Positions 37,247 through 48,295 of a DNA stretch of 64,000 nucleotides are shown one piece after another (the stretch's first letter is position 1; each line of letters starts with the position of its first letter). The notes under the pieces are model-generated. The model did no database searches, was not told the DNA's origin, and saw only the letters and a list, made by a program, of their open reading frames with translations. The position numbers and the translations under genes are program-made. Source of the stretch: Annona cherimola (Eukaryota > Streptophyta > Magnoliopsida > Magnoliales > Annonaceae); the NCBI GenBank assembly GCA_030490835.1, contig CM059975.1, positions 36,674,133 to 36,738,132 on the forward strand. Direction: 5' to 3'.

Positions 37247-37510
37247 GGGAACGTTTGTTAACATTTAAGTGTGGGAAATGTAGTTTTTTTCATGGTATTT
37301 AGTTTCTCAATACTAATTATTACTCTATTAATCACATTATTTTTTTCACTTTTATCCCTACATTCTAATTATTTTTCCTTCTAACTACATATAACAAACC
37401 TATTTATTCCAACTATACATCTATTATTTCTTATCAATCACACATTTATCAAAATATTCTCTTTTTCATTTCCCACAATTCCACAATTTTACACATTACC
37501 AAACGTCCCC
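37247..37510 (-). mobile_element. MITE, family G (GGGGACGTTTGG ends)
   Basis: The left end GGGAACGTTTGTTAAC then TGTGGGAAATG pairs with the right end CATTTCCCACAATTCC then ACATTACCAAACGTCCCC. About 264 bp, AT-rich, no ORF. Flanked by TTT/TTA, consistent with a 3-bp target site but not proof. Confidence 0.75.
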
Positions 37511-38265
37511 TTAACTCGACATCTCCATTAGTCACGGCAGCTCCTCTCCTCCGTGCGCCATCATAGCCTTCTCCAGTGTCGCCCCAATATAGCGCAGCTT
37601 TCTTGTTTCCCAACACTGTTTTCTTCCATTGCTACTGCCGGCATTTTTTTTTTTTTTTTGGCTATCTACCAATTTCGGTTTTCCGCTGAAGCATCTTGGA
37701 TAGATTTTTGAATTTGGATTACTCCCATGGTCACGTTCATCTTACTGTAACTTTGTTGGCAGCTGCAACAATCGGCGGCATGCGGTGTGGCTGCCTTGCT
37801 AGGTTGCTACTAAGAAACTAATTTCAAGATGTTGTTGAACAATGAGGTCGATTTTTCTAGGTGGATTGTGATTGAAAATTTGCCAATTGATCACCTAATT
37901 TTAAAGGGACATTTGTTAGAATCAGATTCGGTGGAGATGCCTATGACAAAATGCAGTAGCCATTGATCGGGGATGCAGTTTACTGTTGATGGGTGCACTG
38001 CTGGTTGATCGCTACATTGGGTCGATAGAGAACCGACAAGGGGTTTGCTGTTGGATCTCTGATCATCACACGGTGATGGCTAGCTACCAATCAAAACAGG
38101 GGTCAGATTCGGCCTGTGTTGTGGAAATCATGGTTGCGGATGCTGTGTATCAAACGGACGGGGACATGATGGGTACGAGGGAACTACAAGAGAAATATTT
38201 AAAAATCTATTAGTATAAGAGAAATTACGGGCAAAATAAGTGAGTATATTTTGGCATTCTACTCA
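37511..38265. other. Non-coding, less AT-rich block, unrecognised
   Basis: The region has more balanced base composition than its surroundings and a 75-codon ORF at 37986-38213 (MMGALLVDRYIGSIENRQGV at the start), for which I recognise no domain. It could be a decayed gene fragment; I see no proof. Confidence 0.3.
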
Positions 38266-38975
38266 ATGGATGTCTATATATTTTATCCAATTTTTTTTTT
38301 CTAATACGTAGACAAGTGATGACTAAAAAATGAGAAAGGATTTTAGCTTCTTGTAATGATAAATTTTAATGATTTATGAATCACTGCACATAATGTACTA
38401 TTCGCTTAGAAGATAATATTCATATGACTATGGGATAAAAATATTTTTTATATTTCTAGGATCCGTTTGTAAGAACACATGATTAGTGGCTTAGAATCAA
38501 ATCAGACAACTATGATATATCCAAAAATGGAGTGCAACATCAAACCATTAGTGTTTTATTTAGTGCCCAATCACATTCCATTATTGCTAGGATGTGATTT
38601 GGCCCTTGCAGGGAATGCTACGGACTAACGCCTATTGATCATTTGCACCCGGTTGCAAATGGGCCAAAAATCAAAGATTAATAATAAAACTTGATTTACA
38701 TATTAAATGTACTTTTTTAGCTCGGTCGGAAATGGATGAGGCCATTTGCTTGTGACCAGGCATACAAGATTAGCCCTCACAAATCAACAGCAACATCACC
38801 CACTGTAATCTAATTGACCTAAGTTGATTGCAAAGTAAAAGAAAAGTGAGATTCTGGTAGCTGGCTTTACTGCGACTTCGAAAGTGTAAGGTAAGTTTGT
38901 TCGTTTTAAGCCACATGACAAAGCATCAGATGCATTCAACTGACACAGTGGTCACATTGCGGTACCGAGGAAAGC
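38266..38975. repeat. Segmental duplication, copy 2
   Basis: Homologous to 34832-36010 and 36011-36350 with about 15 percent divergence by eye and a few small indels. It ends with GCGGTACCGAGGAAAGCGAA, matching GTACCGAGTGAATGCCC in copy 1. It lacks the MITE. Confidence 0.8.
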
Positions 38976-39270
38976 GAATATTAATGCTTTCAAGGCCTAA
39001 TATTGATATATATCCAAAATAGATGACGTAAATGCTTCTTTACATGCTCTTCTGATGCAATGCACTGTTGCATCGAAATTTTAGTGTAATCAAGTGCAAA
39101 ATAATTTCTTATCTTTTGAATTTTTTTATAAAACTATTAATTTAGATTCAACTTATATTAAGTTTAATCATTTTTGGAGAGATATACATTTTTATTTTAA
39201 AAAAGGAATATTTTAGTCATTTAAAAATCAAAACGTGTGTATATATACACACCGAATTTTTTTTAAAAAA

Positions 39271-39459
39271 TGATTTTGTTAGCCCAGCTAAGTAAATATC
39301 TTACTCAGCCCACCCAAAAAATTCATTTAAAATATTTTTTTATTTTTTCTTCATACACTTGTTTGTATAAGTGCATTTAACATATAACCAAGTTTTATCA
39401 TTTTTAGATATGTGTATATTTTTTTAAAGATTTTAAACTTATATGTTTATATATGTATT
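39271..39459. mobile_element. Foldback MITE, family E, half copy
   Basis: Left arm only: TTTGTTAGCCCAGCTAAG through AAGTGCATTTAACATATAAC. It stops where the next complete copy begins. Confidence 0.65.
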
Positions 39460-39852
39460 GAGAAATGATCCTGTTAGCCTGGGCTAAGCAAATATCATCC
39501 TTAGCTTGCCTCAAAAAACTCATTTAAAAATATTTTTTTTACTTTTTCTTCGTATACTTGTTTTTCTAAGTGTATTTAATATATAAACCAAGTTTTACCA
39601 TTTTTGAAGATGTGTATATATTTTTTAAAGATTTTTAAACATAGGGGTATTTTAAACACATATAGTCATAGATATTTAAAATTTTCAAAAAATATACACA
39701 CATATCTAAAAATGGTAAAACTTGGTCTATATATTAGATATACTTAGATAAACAAGTATATGAAGAAAAAAGTTAAAAATTATTTTTAAATAAATTTTTT
39801 GATGAGGCTAAGTCGGGCATTTGCTTAGCCTAAGCTAATAAGATTATTCCTC
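39460..39852. mobile_element. Foldback MITE, family E, complete copy
   Basis: Left end AGAAATGATCCTGTTAGCCT, right end GCTAATAAGATTATTCCTC, with the same long palindrome as 30269-30662. Confidence 0.85.
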
Positions 39853-39866
39853 ATATGTATTTAAAG

Positions 39867-40007
39867 GTGAATGATCTTATTAGCCCAGGCTAACCAAATG
39901 TATCACTTAGCTCACTTCAAAAAATCTATTTACAAGATTTTTGTGTTTTTGACTTCATACACTTATTTCTCTAAGTGTATTTAACATATAAACCAAGTTT
40001 CATCATT

Positions 40008-40038
<31 letters not shown>

Positions 40039-40268
40039 TCTTTTAAAATTTTCAAAGATAAGGAGTATTTTAAATACATATTAAATAGATATTTAAAAAT
40101 CTCAGAAAATATATACACATACCCTAAAATGTAAAACTAAGTTTATATGTTAAATACACTTAGATAAACAAATGTATAAAAAAGTTTTAAAAAAAAAGCA
40201 TTATAACCGAGTTTTTTGAGGTGGGCTAAACAAGACATTTGCTTAGCCGGGGCTAACAACATCATCAT
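39867..40268. mobile_element. Foldback MITE, family E, complete copy
   Basis: Left end GTGAATGATCTTATTAGCCC, right end CCGGGGCTAACAACATCATC. A TA microsatellite (about 40013-40036) lies inside the left arm. It is only 14 bp from the previous copy. Confidence 0.85.
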
Positions 40269-40280
40269 CGTATTCAACAT

Positions 40281-40482
40281 ACCCTTATGTTTAAATATCT
40301 CAAAAAAACACATACACATATTTAAAAATGGTAAAACTTGGTTTTATATGTTAGATACATCTATATTAACTAATGTATCAGGGTAAAAAAGCAAAAAAAA
40401 AAAAAAGTATTTTTAAATAAATTTTTTTAGGTGGGCTAAATAAGACATTTACTTAGCCTGGGTTAACAGGATCATTTCTCTT
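40281..40482. mobile_element. Foldback MITE, family E, right half copy
   Basis: Right arm only: AAATGGTAAAACTTGGTTT through GGGTTAACAGGATCATTTC. Confidence 0.7.
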
Positions 40483-40702
40483 TTTATCATCTTATATTAT
40501 AAGTGTATTTTGGTCAAAACATGCAAAAATTCATTTGTAGGTTTTTGGAAAATTCACCTGAGCATGGAGAAAAGTCTAATCCCTTCCATTTGATTGATAA
40601 TCCCATAAAAACTTCAAGGATTGGTTTCTTACACTTTTATTTTTCTGGAATATTAAGTGAATAATTATTAATATAATAAATATGGTGTGAATTTTTTATT
40701 TA

Positions 40703-40938
40703 ATGTGTGTTTAGGAGGAGATAAAACTTTCCAATGAAAAGCTATTGGTATAGTAGTTTTTGAATTATAAGAAAATAATGTAATACGATAAAATAATAAT
40801 AAGGAGTAAAGAGGAAAAAGATAAAATAAATAAATTAGTTACGTGGGTAGTTTGTGTAAAAATAATTGAAAAATAAGATAGTTATAAAAAGTAAAAGGTT
40901 TTATGTTGAAATTTTTTTACTGATTGTCAAACACACCC
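40703..40938 (+). mobile_element. MITE, family D, copy
   Basis: The left end ATGTGTGTTTAGGAGGAGAT and right end GATTGTCAAACACACCC match the family at 24074-24363. The internal AAAATAATGTAATACGATA and AGGAGTAAAGAGGAAAAAG are also shared. Shorter through internal deletion. Confidence 0.75.
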
Positions 40939-41544
40939 TATATGAAAATTTTGAAATATTAGAAATTATTACGTCTACATATGAGCAAGTTACCCTCACT
41001 TTTAAAAATTTTTCTATCAATTTTTTCAGTTTACAAATCTTTTTGAGTTTTTGTTTATTTTTTTCTGTCAATGGTTCATATGTGGGCTTAAACTACTTGT
41101 TTCATTTTTTTTTTCTTTTTTTACGGGGAATGAATCAGCGGATTTGTTCTTTGGCTGGAATTTCCTGAACACTTTCACAGCAGAGTTTTTGCTGGTCCGT
41201 TCCCGTGCTTGGATGATGATGATGTCGGTAAGCCTGGTATATTCTTGGTGCTACACATCTGACGAATTTTGACGCCAGCTCGTCTAGCCGTTAATTTCCC
41301 ATCATCCAAAAAGAGTGGCAGGAAAGAAGTTGGGTTCTGGGTGGAGTATTCATTAGGTGCAACCAGGGGGCACAGAAGTTTTGATTAAGTGCACCTGTGA
41401 CCATTGAGTCTCAATACTCCTGGATAAATATACCTATTTTTTTTTATTTTTTTCAAAATTTTTTCATGAATGTATTAATCTAAGTATATTTCAGATACAT
41501 ATCAATTTTTATCATTTTTGTATATTTTTAAATATTTATTTCAG

Positions 41545-41920
41545 ATTTGTCCCTAAGTTTGTCGAATTTGCAAATATGCCTATAAAGTTTGTATAAAATT
41601 ACAACCGTGTCCCTTCTGTTAGGATGCCGTTAGATTTTTATATAAAATAATGTTACTCTTTAAGCTAAATTATACACTTTCAATTTTTGAAAATATTGTA
41701 AAATTTTTTGCAAAAAAATCTAAAATAATAATACACAAAATAATGAAATAGAAATATATCTACAATATTTGAAAAAATTGCAAATTCAACACCTGGGTTA
41801 AAGGGCGTTCTCATTATTTTACATAAAAAACCGAACGACATCTTACCAAAAGGGACATAATTGTAATTTTATGCAAATATGTAGGCATATTTGTAAATTC
41901 GGCAAACTTAGGGATACGAA
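41545..41920. mobile_element. TIR element with ~95-bp inverted repeats
   Basis: The left end ATTTGTCCCTAAGTTTGTCG then AATTTGCAAATATGCCTA pairs over about 95 bp with the right end (TAGGCATATTTGTAAATTCG then GCAAACTTAGGGATACG). The core is AT-rich without an ORF. The long TIR suggests a MULE-type or foldback element. Flanks such as GGTCAAACTTGTAGGTATAT may extend it. No target duplication was identified. Confidence 0.75.
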
Positions 41921-42399
41921 TGCAATATTGGTCAAACTTGTAGGTATATTGGCAAAAATTCCTATTCATATCATATCATATTATTTTCTTTTAGTTCAAA
42001 AATTTGTGTAACAAAAATTTTTCATCTAAAAATTTTATCACTTTTCAAGCATACCTTTTGTTTAAAAAATATAATAATGTAATAATGTAACGGAAAAAGA
42101 GACTTAGTTTTCTCTATCTAGCTTCTTCATTTTCATCTCTTTTATCAGTTAAGGTAACCCGATTTCAACCCACAATGACCAACTTTTACCTAATCGACTT
42201 CAGTATTCTGTATTTGGCATTGGGTTGGATCCAGCCCTATAGAGCTGGCGTCATTGCAACCCTAGTTAAAATGTTCAGCGTACGAAAATGAGTGTCGTCT
42301 AGCTTCATAAAATGACTTTCTGACAAAATATAATATTTAATACTGACATATACCCAAATTAGGAAGGCGTCCACTTTAATTGATATGCATAGTAAGTAT

Positions 42400-42572
42400 A
42401 TATCCAAAAGCGGTATGTGGAAATCGAAATCTGTAAACTGCTCTCTTACTAAAGAACGAAATTACAAATTGACAAGAAAAGGTATAAAAATGTACACGGA
42501 CGGATAATCTTTTAGTTTTTCACTTGTCAGATGGCAGCAGCATCCATGCAGGGTTTTCCTTTACCTTTACCT
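42400..42572. repeat. Left part of a duplicated segment (partner 62330-62480)
   Basis: Shares GGATAATCTTTT, a GGCAGCA(G)CATCCA(T/C)GCAG block, and, after the hAT insertion (44134-44180), TTCGTACATCCT(T/A)GTGCT with 62330-62500. The partner has no hAT insertion at this point. Confidence 0.65.
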
Positions 42573-44133
42573 GTCATAGCCGGTGTTTTAAAAACCGGAA
42601 CGGACGTTACGACTGTTCGAATGGCGAACCGCCAGCTTAGCGGTTCGGTTTGGCGCCGGTTCTTGGGTTTTTAAGAAAACCGCACGAACCGTTTGAACCA
42701 GGCGATCGAATCGTGAAAACCTGTCGAACAGCAGTTCGGTTCATAGGTTTTAAAAATAAAAAAATAAAAAAACAATTTAAAAATATCATGCGGGGTGTTC
42801 CCAGCTTTTCCTGCTCGGTCGTCTCCGCCGTCTCTTCCACATTAGGGTTTCTAGAACCCATCGCTGGCGGCCTTTCCCCATCATTCAGCCAGCGAGAATC
42901 AACGTCTGACAAGGTCCCTCTCTCCAGTGGCGCAAACCCATCTCTCCCGTCCCGCCCTCCCGTTGATTCCCGCTCGCTTGGCCCCTCTCTCATAGACCGT
43001 AGGTTTTCTAGAACCCATCGTCAGCAGCCCCTTTCCCCATATTTTCTGCCGGTGAGAATCGTCTCCTCATCGCCTCCTCATGTCCGGTTTTGTCCTCCTG
43101 TCCGAATCGCCTGCACCGGCACTGCCTCCTCCATTGGTTATGCCTCCTCTCATCCTCCACCGGCTTTGCGTCAGCCTCATCGCCGGATTCGATCATAGAA
43201 GAAGACAGTGTCGGCAACATCATCCATTTTAGGAGGAAAAAAAAACTCAGACCCATTCAAATCCGAGGTACCAGTTCGCCGTGTGCGTGGATTTTAATTA
43301 AATGCTAGCAATGTGCGTGATTTAAATTGAAAGCTAAAGCTTTGCATTTTTTATATAATTTCATTTTGGCTGGATGTAATAAAAAAGCCTGCACTTGGGC
43401 CATAATCATGAGCATACGCTGCATGCACCTGCATCTTTATGTGGATATGATATAAAAAATTTCTGCATTGTGGCCCACACTTCATATGGCTTATAAAAAT
43501 TTAGAAATGACCAGATGTGGTATGTGTATACGTTATTATGATTTTAGTTTTATTTATTTAATTTTTTAAATATCATGTAATATTTTAGATGGCTTATTAT
43601 TTAAATATAAGATGTGCATGAATGATAAAATGTTATTTATAACTTGACTTGTAGGTTTAAAAAAAATGTTAGAACATTTTCAATTACAGTACAATTTTAA
43701 ATGTTTTTTCTTATTAATTTCTTCAAGTAAAGTAAAATTATTTTTTTATAAATATCTTATATCCTTCTATTAATATTTGAAATTTCATTACAGATATTCT
43801 GATCAACCATATAGGAACAAAAAAAGATGAAAGAATTGCACTTATTTCAGGTCAGTGCACTCTTATTTTTTTCTTGATTTGCATGATAATTTTAATATGA
43901 TGTACTTAAATGTATTGTTGATGCCAAGTGTAATGTTTGTATTACATAGAATTTATATATTTAATTTAATTTTAAAATAATTAAAATAAATTAAATATAA
44001 TTATTACATCATAATTATGTCATGCTGACGTCACGGTTTAAAACGGTTTGAACCACAGTTGAACCGGTTGAACCTGAACTGAATATAAAAATGGTTTAGT
44101 TACCGGTTTGAGTTTTAAAACATTGGTCATAGC
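42573..44133. mobile_element. Non-autonomous hAT element with perfect 8-bp TSD
   Basis: The 8-bp target duplication GTCATAGC lies at 42573-42580 and 44126-44133. The element (42581-44125, 1545 bp) starts CGGTGTTTTAAAA and ends TTTTAAAACATTG, matching the hAT end type CAGTGTTTTAAAA. Subterminal regions repeat GGTTCGG/GAACCG and GGTTTGAACC words, as in plant hAT elements. The interior has a GC-rich block (42790-43200) with an internal duplication around TTTCTAGAACCCATCG, then AT-rich sequence. An ORF at 42650-43198 (182 codons, Ser/Pro-rich) has no recognisable domain and begins in the subterminal repeats. There is no transposase, so it depends on another hAT element. Confidence 0.92.
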
Positions 44134-44289
44134 CGCTGAAGTTGCATTCGTACATCCTTGTGCTGCAGCTCCATCACAGGCAACGTTTGTCATTACATAA
44201 TAAATGCGGTATGGGATTCATGGGTGAGAGTGCATATTTCAATAACAGTTATCCCGTAAATAACAATCACATTTTTCTATTTTTACTTT

Positions 44290-45378
44290 GAATTCTGATC
44301 TTTTCCGACCGGTCGTTCGGTCACCCTTTCTCCGACCCTCCCTCGCAGTCGTCCGATCGGGCGCGTCTAATTTCATCCGTTGGATCAGCAAGGGTGCATG
44401 CCTACGCAGAATCAGGCGCATTCAATGCTGGAATGCAACGACCCAGCCCCTGTCAGTGGGAAAAATTGCCCAGGGGCACCCGCCTCTCTCTCTCTCCCAC
44501 TCCCTCTCGCTCGGTCTCTCCCCCCTGCCACTCTCTCTACTGGTCAGTTCCTCCCTCCCGCTCCCTTCCGCATCCCTCGATCTACCCCGCTGCTGCCTGC
44601 TGGTCCAGCACCTCTCCCCCCTCGGCCCGGTCTCTCTCCCTTGCCACTCTCTCTCCCCCCTGCTCAGCACCTCTCTCCTCCCTCATCTCTGACAGCAGCA
44701 TTCTCCGCCCAAGCACCGGCAGCGACACCCTCCACCTCGGCAGTGATCCCGATATCTCCTGCTCTCGATCTCCGGCATTCTCCGCCCCAGCACCCATCCC
44801 GATCTCCCTTGCTCCCGATTTCTCTCTCTTGCTCCCGATCTCCTGCTCCTAATTTCTCTAGCCGGAGACCTCTCTCGTCTCCCCCCGCTCGGTCTCTCTC
44901 CCTTGCTACTCTCTCTACTGGTCGGTTCCTCCCTCCCGCTCCCTCCCGCACCCCTCGATCTACCCCGCTGCTACCTGCTGGTCCCGCACCTCTCTCCCTT
45001 GCCACCCGGTCTCTCTCTCTTGCCACTCTCTCTCCCCATGCTCGTCCTCTCTCCTTCCTCATCTCTGACAGCGGCATTCTCCGCCCCAGCACCGGCAGCG
45101 GCACCCTCCACCTCGGCAGCGATCCCGATCTCACCAGCAGCGGCATTCTCCACCCCAGCACCGGCGGTGGCACCCTCTACCTGGGCAGCGATCACGATCT
45201 TCCCTATCTCCCCTGCTCCGACAACGTCATTCTCCGCCCCAGGTACCTAGATTACGTCTTTCCTATCTGCTCTCTCTGCTATCTACTCTCTCTGCTAATT
45301 TTTCCAGCTTCCTAGTTCTGCTCTCCGCTTATTTTTTTGGCTTAGAATCTGCTCCAAAATTTCCGCCCCAGCACCCAT
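44290..45378 (+). repeat. MULE left terminal inverted repeat (~1.09 kb)
   Basis: Matches the reverse complement of 51575-52665 along its whole length, from GAATTCTGATC to GCCCCAGCACCCAT. It is pyrimidine-rich (CTCTCTCCC tracts) and GC-rich, unlike its surroundings. It contains an internal direct repeat: the block from GGTCTCTCTCCCTTGCYACT through CTCGATCTACCCCGCTGCT occurs near 44515-44620 and 44890-44990, and a CAGCACCGGCAGCG block recurs three times. The 311-codon ORF here is a stop-free artefact of that composition. Confidence 0.95.
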
Positions 45379-45681
45379 ACATATTTATTTCTGTCAGGAA
45401 ATAAGATTCACTTTAATATTTATTTTGACAGATATGCATATATTAAACAAGAATTAGATGAACAATGATAAGATTAAATGCAAAGAAAATAAAAGTTTAA
45501 GTAGAAAATCCTTCAACCAATTAAAAGAAAAATCAGTGAAAAGAAAAATGGAACTTGTTACATGAATACAATTTGTTTTGCCTCAAGTGTATAATTTCGG
45601 ATGTTGTGTTATTCAATTAGGTTGAGATCATGAGATCGCGGTTGGTAGAATATTTTTATTTATTTCGGGAAAGAACTGTGG
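45379..45681. other. MULE 5' region upstream of transposase
   Basis: AT-rich leader between the left TIR and the first ATG of the transposase. No clear TATA box or intron stands out. Confidence 0.4.
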
Positions 45682-48120
45682 TTGGCAGATAATTTTCGTT
45701 TGTTTGACGTTGAACAATACATGGACTGCACTATCGAGTCAATGCAACTGAATTCAGGAAATGTGGTGGAACATGTTTTGCCTGAGGCAGTTCCTAGTGG
45801 AAGACCAAATTTAGAGAATGCCCTAACGGACGGGATGTTCACGCCTTATGCCCCAAATGAGATAACACAGAAAGTTGGCATGACTTTTGAATCCATAGAT
45901 GCAGCGTATGAGTTTTATAACAATTATGGGTGGCATTGCGGGTTTAGCACCAGGAAAGATACCAGTCGTAAGTCAAAGACCGGTCAAATATTGAGGCAAA
46001 TCTTGACATGCTCCCGAGCTGGCCCTGGCCAAGAGAAACGTAGTAGTAAAGGTTGTTTCATATCTCGTTGCTCGTGTCCAGCTAAAGTATACCTGAATTT
46101 GAATCTAGAAGGGCATAGTTATCATATCTCTCAGTTTGTACAGATGCATAACCATGCATTGTGTACTCCAACAAAAACTCGGAAGCTAAGGTCACACAAA
46201 AAGTTAACGGAAGATGATTTAAATCTAATATCATCTTTGAAATCCTCTGGGATTGGTGTGGCACGATCCATTAACTTCATGAGGCATGAAGTAGGAGGTC
46301 ATTCTCACCTCCACTTCTCTGAAAGGGATGCTAGGAATGCTTTAAGGCAGAAGCGGAAAATGATGTTTGGAGGTGATGCAAACACTCTGTTGCGCTTTTT
46401 TCAGTGAAAAGGTCAAGAGGATTCTCAGTTCTCTTACGAAATTCAGATCGACGAAGAAATGAGATTGACGTCTTGTTTTTGGGTTGATGGAAAATCGAAG
46501 GAAGACTTCATGGTTTTTGGTGATGTTGTATGTTTTGACACCACTTACAAGACAAATGAGTATGAAATGCCTTTCGGGCCATTTTTCGGTGTCAATCACC
46601 ATAAACAATCGATATTATTGGGAGCAGGCTTGCTCTTCAGCGAGACAATAGAGGACTTTAAGTGGTTGTTTCAGACATGGGTACATGCAATGGGTGGTGT
46701 ACACCCTAAGACCATAATAACCGATCAAGATGTAGCGATTGGGGCAGCCGTTGAAGCCATTTTTCCAAACGCAAATCACCTGCTCTGCTTGTGGCATATA
46801 TGTAAAAAATTGCCCGAGAATTTATCTCATGTCATACACGAGCACCCAACTTTCAAGAGTAAGTGGAATCATTGCTTATATGGCACCGAATGTGAGGTTG
46901 ATTTCGAGGAATGTTGGCAAGCAATGATTCAAGAGTTCGGTTTAGAAGAGAATGCCTGGTTGGCACACTTGTATGAAATACGTCAAAAATGGATTCCAAC
47001 GTTTACACAGAAATTTTTCTCTGCTGGCATGAGGACAACAGCTAGGAGCGAAAGTAAGAATGCATTTTTGATGGGTTTATAAATCACAAGTCCAATCTAA
47101 TTGATTTTGCTCATGGATATGATAAAGCCGTTGAGGCCAGACGCGAGGCGGAGGCGGAAGCAGATTTTCGTACTTTGCATGGTGTACGCCTGTTGAAAAC
47201 AACTCTTACGTTAGAAGCTCAAATGGCGAAAGTGTGTACTCTGAATTTGTTTTTATTATTTCAGAAGGAGCTGGAACAAAGCCTCTTATATTTTGCTGAG
47301 AGAACAGAAGGAGAGAGCACACGTCAACAGTGGCGAGTGTACCATTGCGAAGATGAAGACGAAAGTAAACAGAAGATCATAACATGGAACGCAGAGGAAT
47401 TAGTGGCTACCTGTCCGTGCATAAAATTTGAATCATTTGGTATGCTTTGTAAGCATATCCTTGCATTACTGCGATTTCTAAAAGTCAAGTTCATGCCACC
47501 TTTCCACATAATGGCACGATGGACACAAGATGCAAAATCTCAATTTAAACATCCATCTACATTATCTGAGAATGAGTCTAGGCAGTCTCTTGCGGTTCAA
47601 AATCATGCATTGTTAAAGTGGTATAGTTATGTAAGACACGAGGCGTTGCATAATATGGATGCATTTGAAATTGTCAAAGTTAACATGGAGAAGATGATTA
47701 CTGAGCTTGATGCGTTGCCTAAGCAGCCATCGTCTATCGAGGATGGGGGTACAGTTGCGAATGACAACTTTGATATAAATGAACATGGTCCAAATACTGT
47801 TTGGAGGCGATGCAAATATGATCTCAACAGCTGCTTTCGAGCCGCAGTCTTCTCAGGCATTCAGCATCGATTCTCCATATATCACGCTCAGAAAAGGAAG
47901 ATCTTCAAAACGTATGAAAGGAGCATTGGAGGCATTGCGTGGTGGTTGCAAACTATGTCGTGGATGTAACAAATTCGTGGTCGGACATGACAAACGCAAT
48001 TGTCCTGCACTTAATAATCCAACCGTTACAGTTGTGTCTGAATCTGTAAATGATACATGCATTTCTAGAGATCGAGGTCGAGGACGACGAGGTATTTCTT
48101 TCGTTTCTGTTGTCTTATAA
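45682..48120 (+). pseudogene. FAR1/FHY3-type MULE transposase, disrupted
   Basis: Domains in order: a FAR1 DNA-binding region (FESIDAAYEFYNNYGWHCGF through HNHALCTPTKTRKLRSH, a WRKY-GCM1 type zinc fold); a MULE transposase domain with DDE candidates (Asp in CFDTTYKT at about 46537, Asp in TIITDQDVAIG, Glu in LYEIRQKW) and the CLWHICK signature; a SWIM zinc finger (CPCIKFESFGMLCKHIL, about 47420-47470); and a C-terminal zinc-knuckle-like tail (CKLCRGCNKFVVGHDKRNC). Breaks: an in-frame TGA at 46405-46407; a one-base loss in the T run at 47065-47069, after which the frame resumes with DGFINHK; and a further frame change between about 47780 and 47830. It would bind the TIRs and cut and rejoin DNA in the nucleus if intact. 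Confidence 0.92.
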
Positions 48121-48280
48121 AATGATCGTGATTTGACATTTGCTGTTATTTATGTTGTCTTTATAATAATATTATTAAGGGCATTTTAATCTCACATACT
48201 CCAATTAAATGGTGATTCCTTCTGTACATTTTGGGGCTTCTACTTAAATGCTTATGTACTTGAATGCATGTTTTTACCAG
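48092..48280 (+). other. Possible 189-bp intron at the end of the transposase
   Basis: A GT donor after CGAGGACGACGAG and a TTTTTACCAG acceptor at 48271-48280. If it is spliced, the transposase ends GRGRRGGHR with a TGA at 48292-48294, one base before the GRF start codon at 48296. If it is not spliced, the transposase frame ends at 48120. Only transcript data can decide. Confidence 0.35.
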
Positions 48281-48295
48281 GTGGACATAGGTGAC

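Noticed and set aside
42000..42110. Further MITE of family D
   Set aside because: Some shared words (TTTGTGTAACAAAAATTTTT, TATAATAATGTAATAATG), but no paired ends.
42650..43198. 182-codon ORF in the non-autonomous hAT
   Set aside because: It begins in the hAT subterminal repeats, and its Ser/Pro-rich content follows from a locally duplicated GC-rich segment.
44380..45315. Large Pro/Ser/Leu-rich ORFs in the TIRs (311 and 348 codons)
   Set aside because: They are in pyrimidine-rich inverted repeats with few stops, several overlapping frames are equally open, and no domain is visible. Not called as genes.
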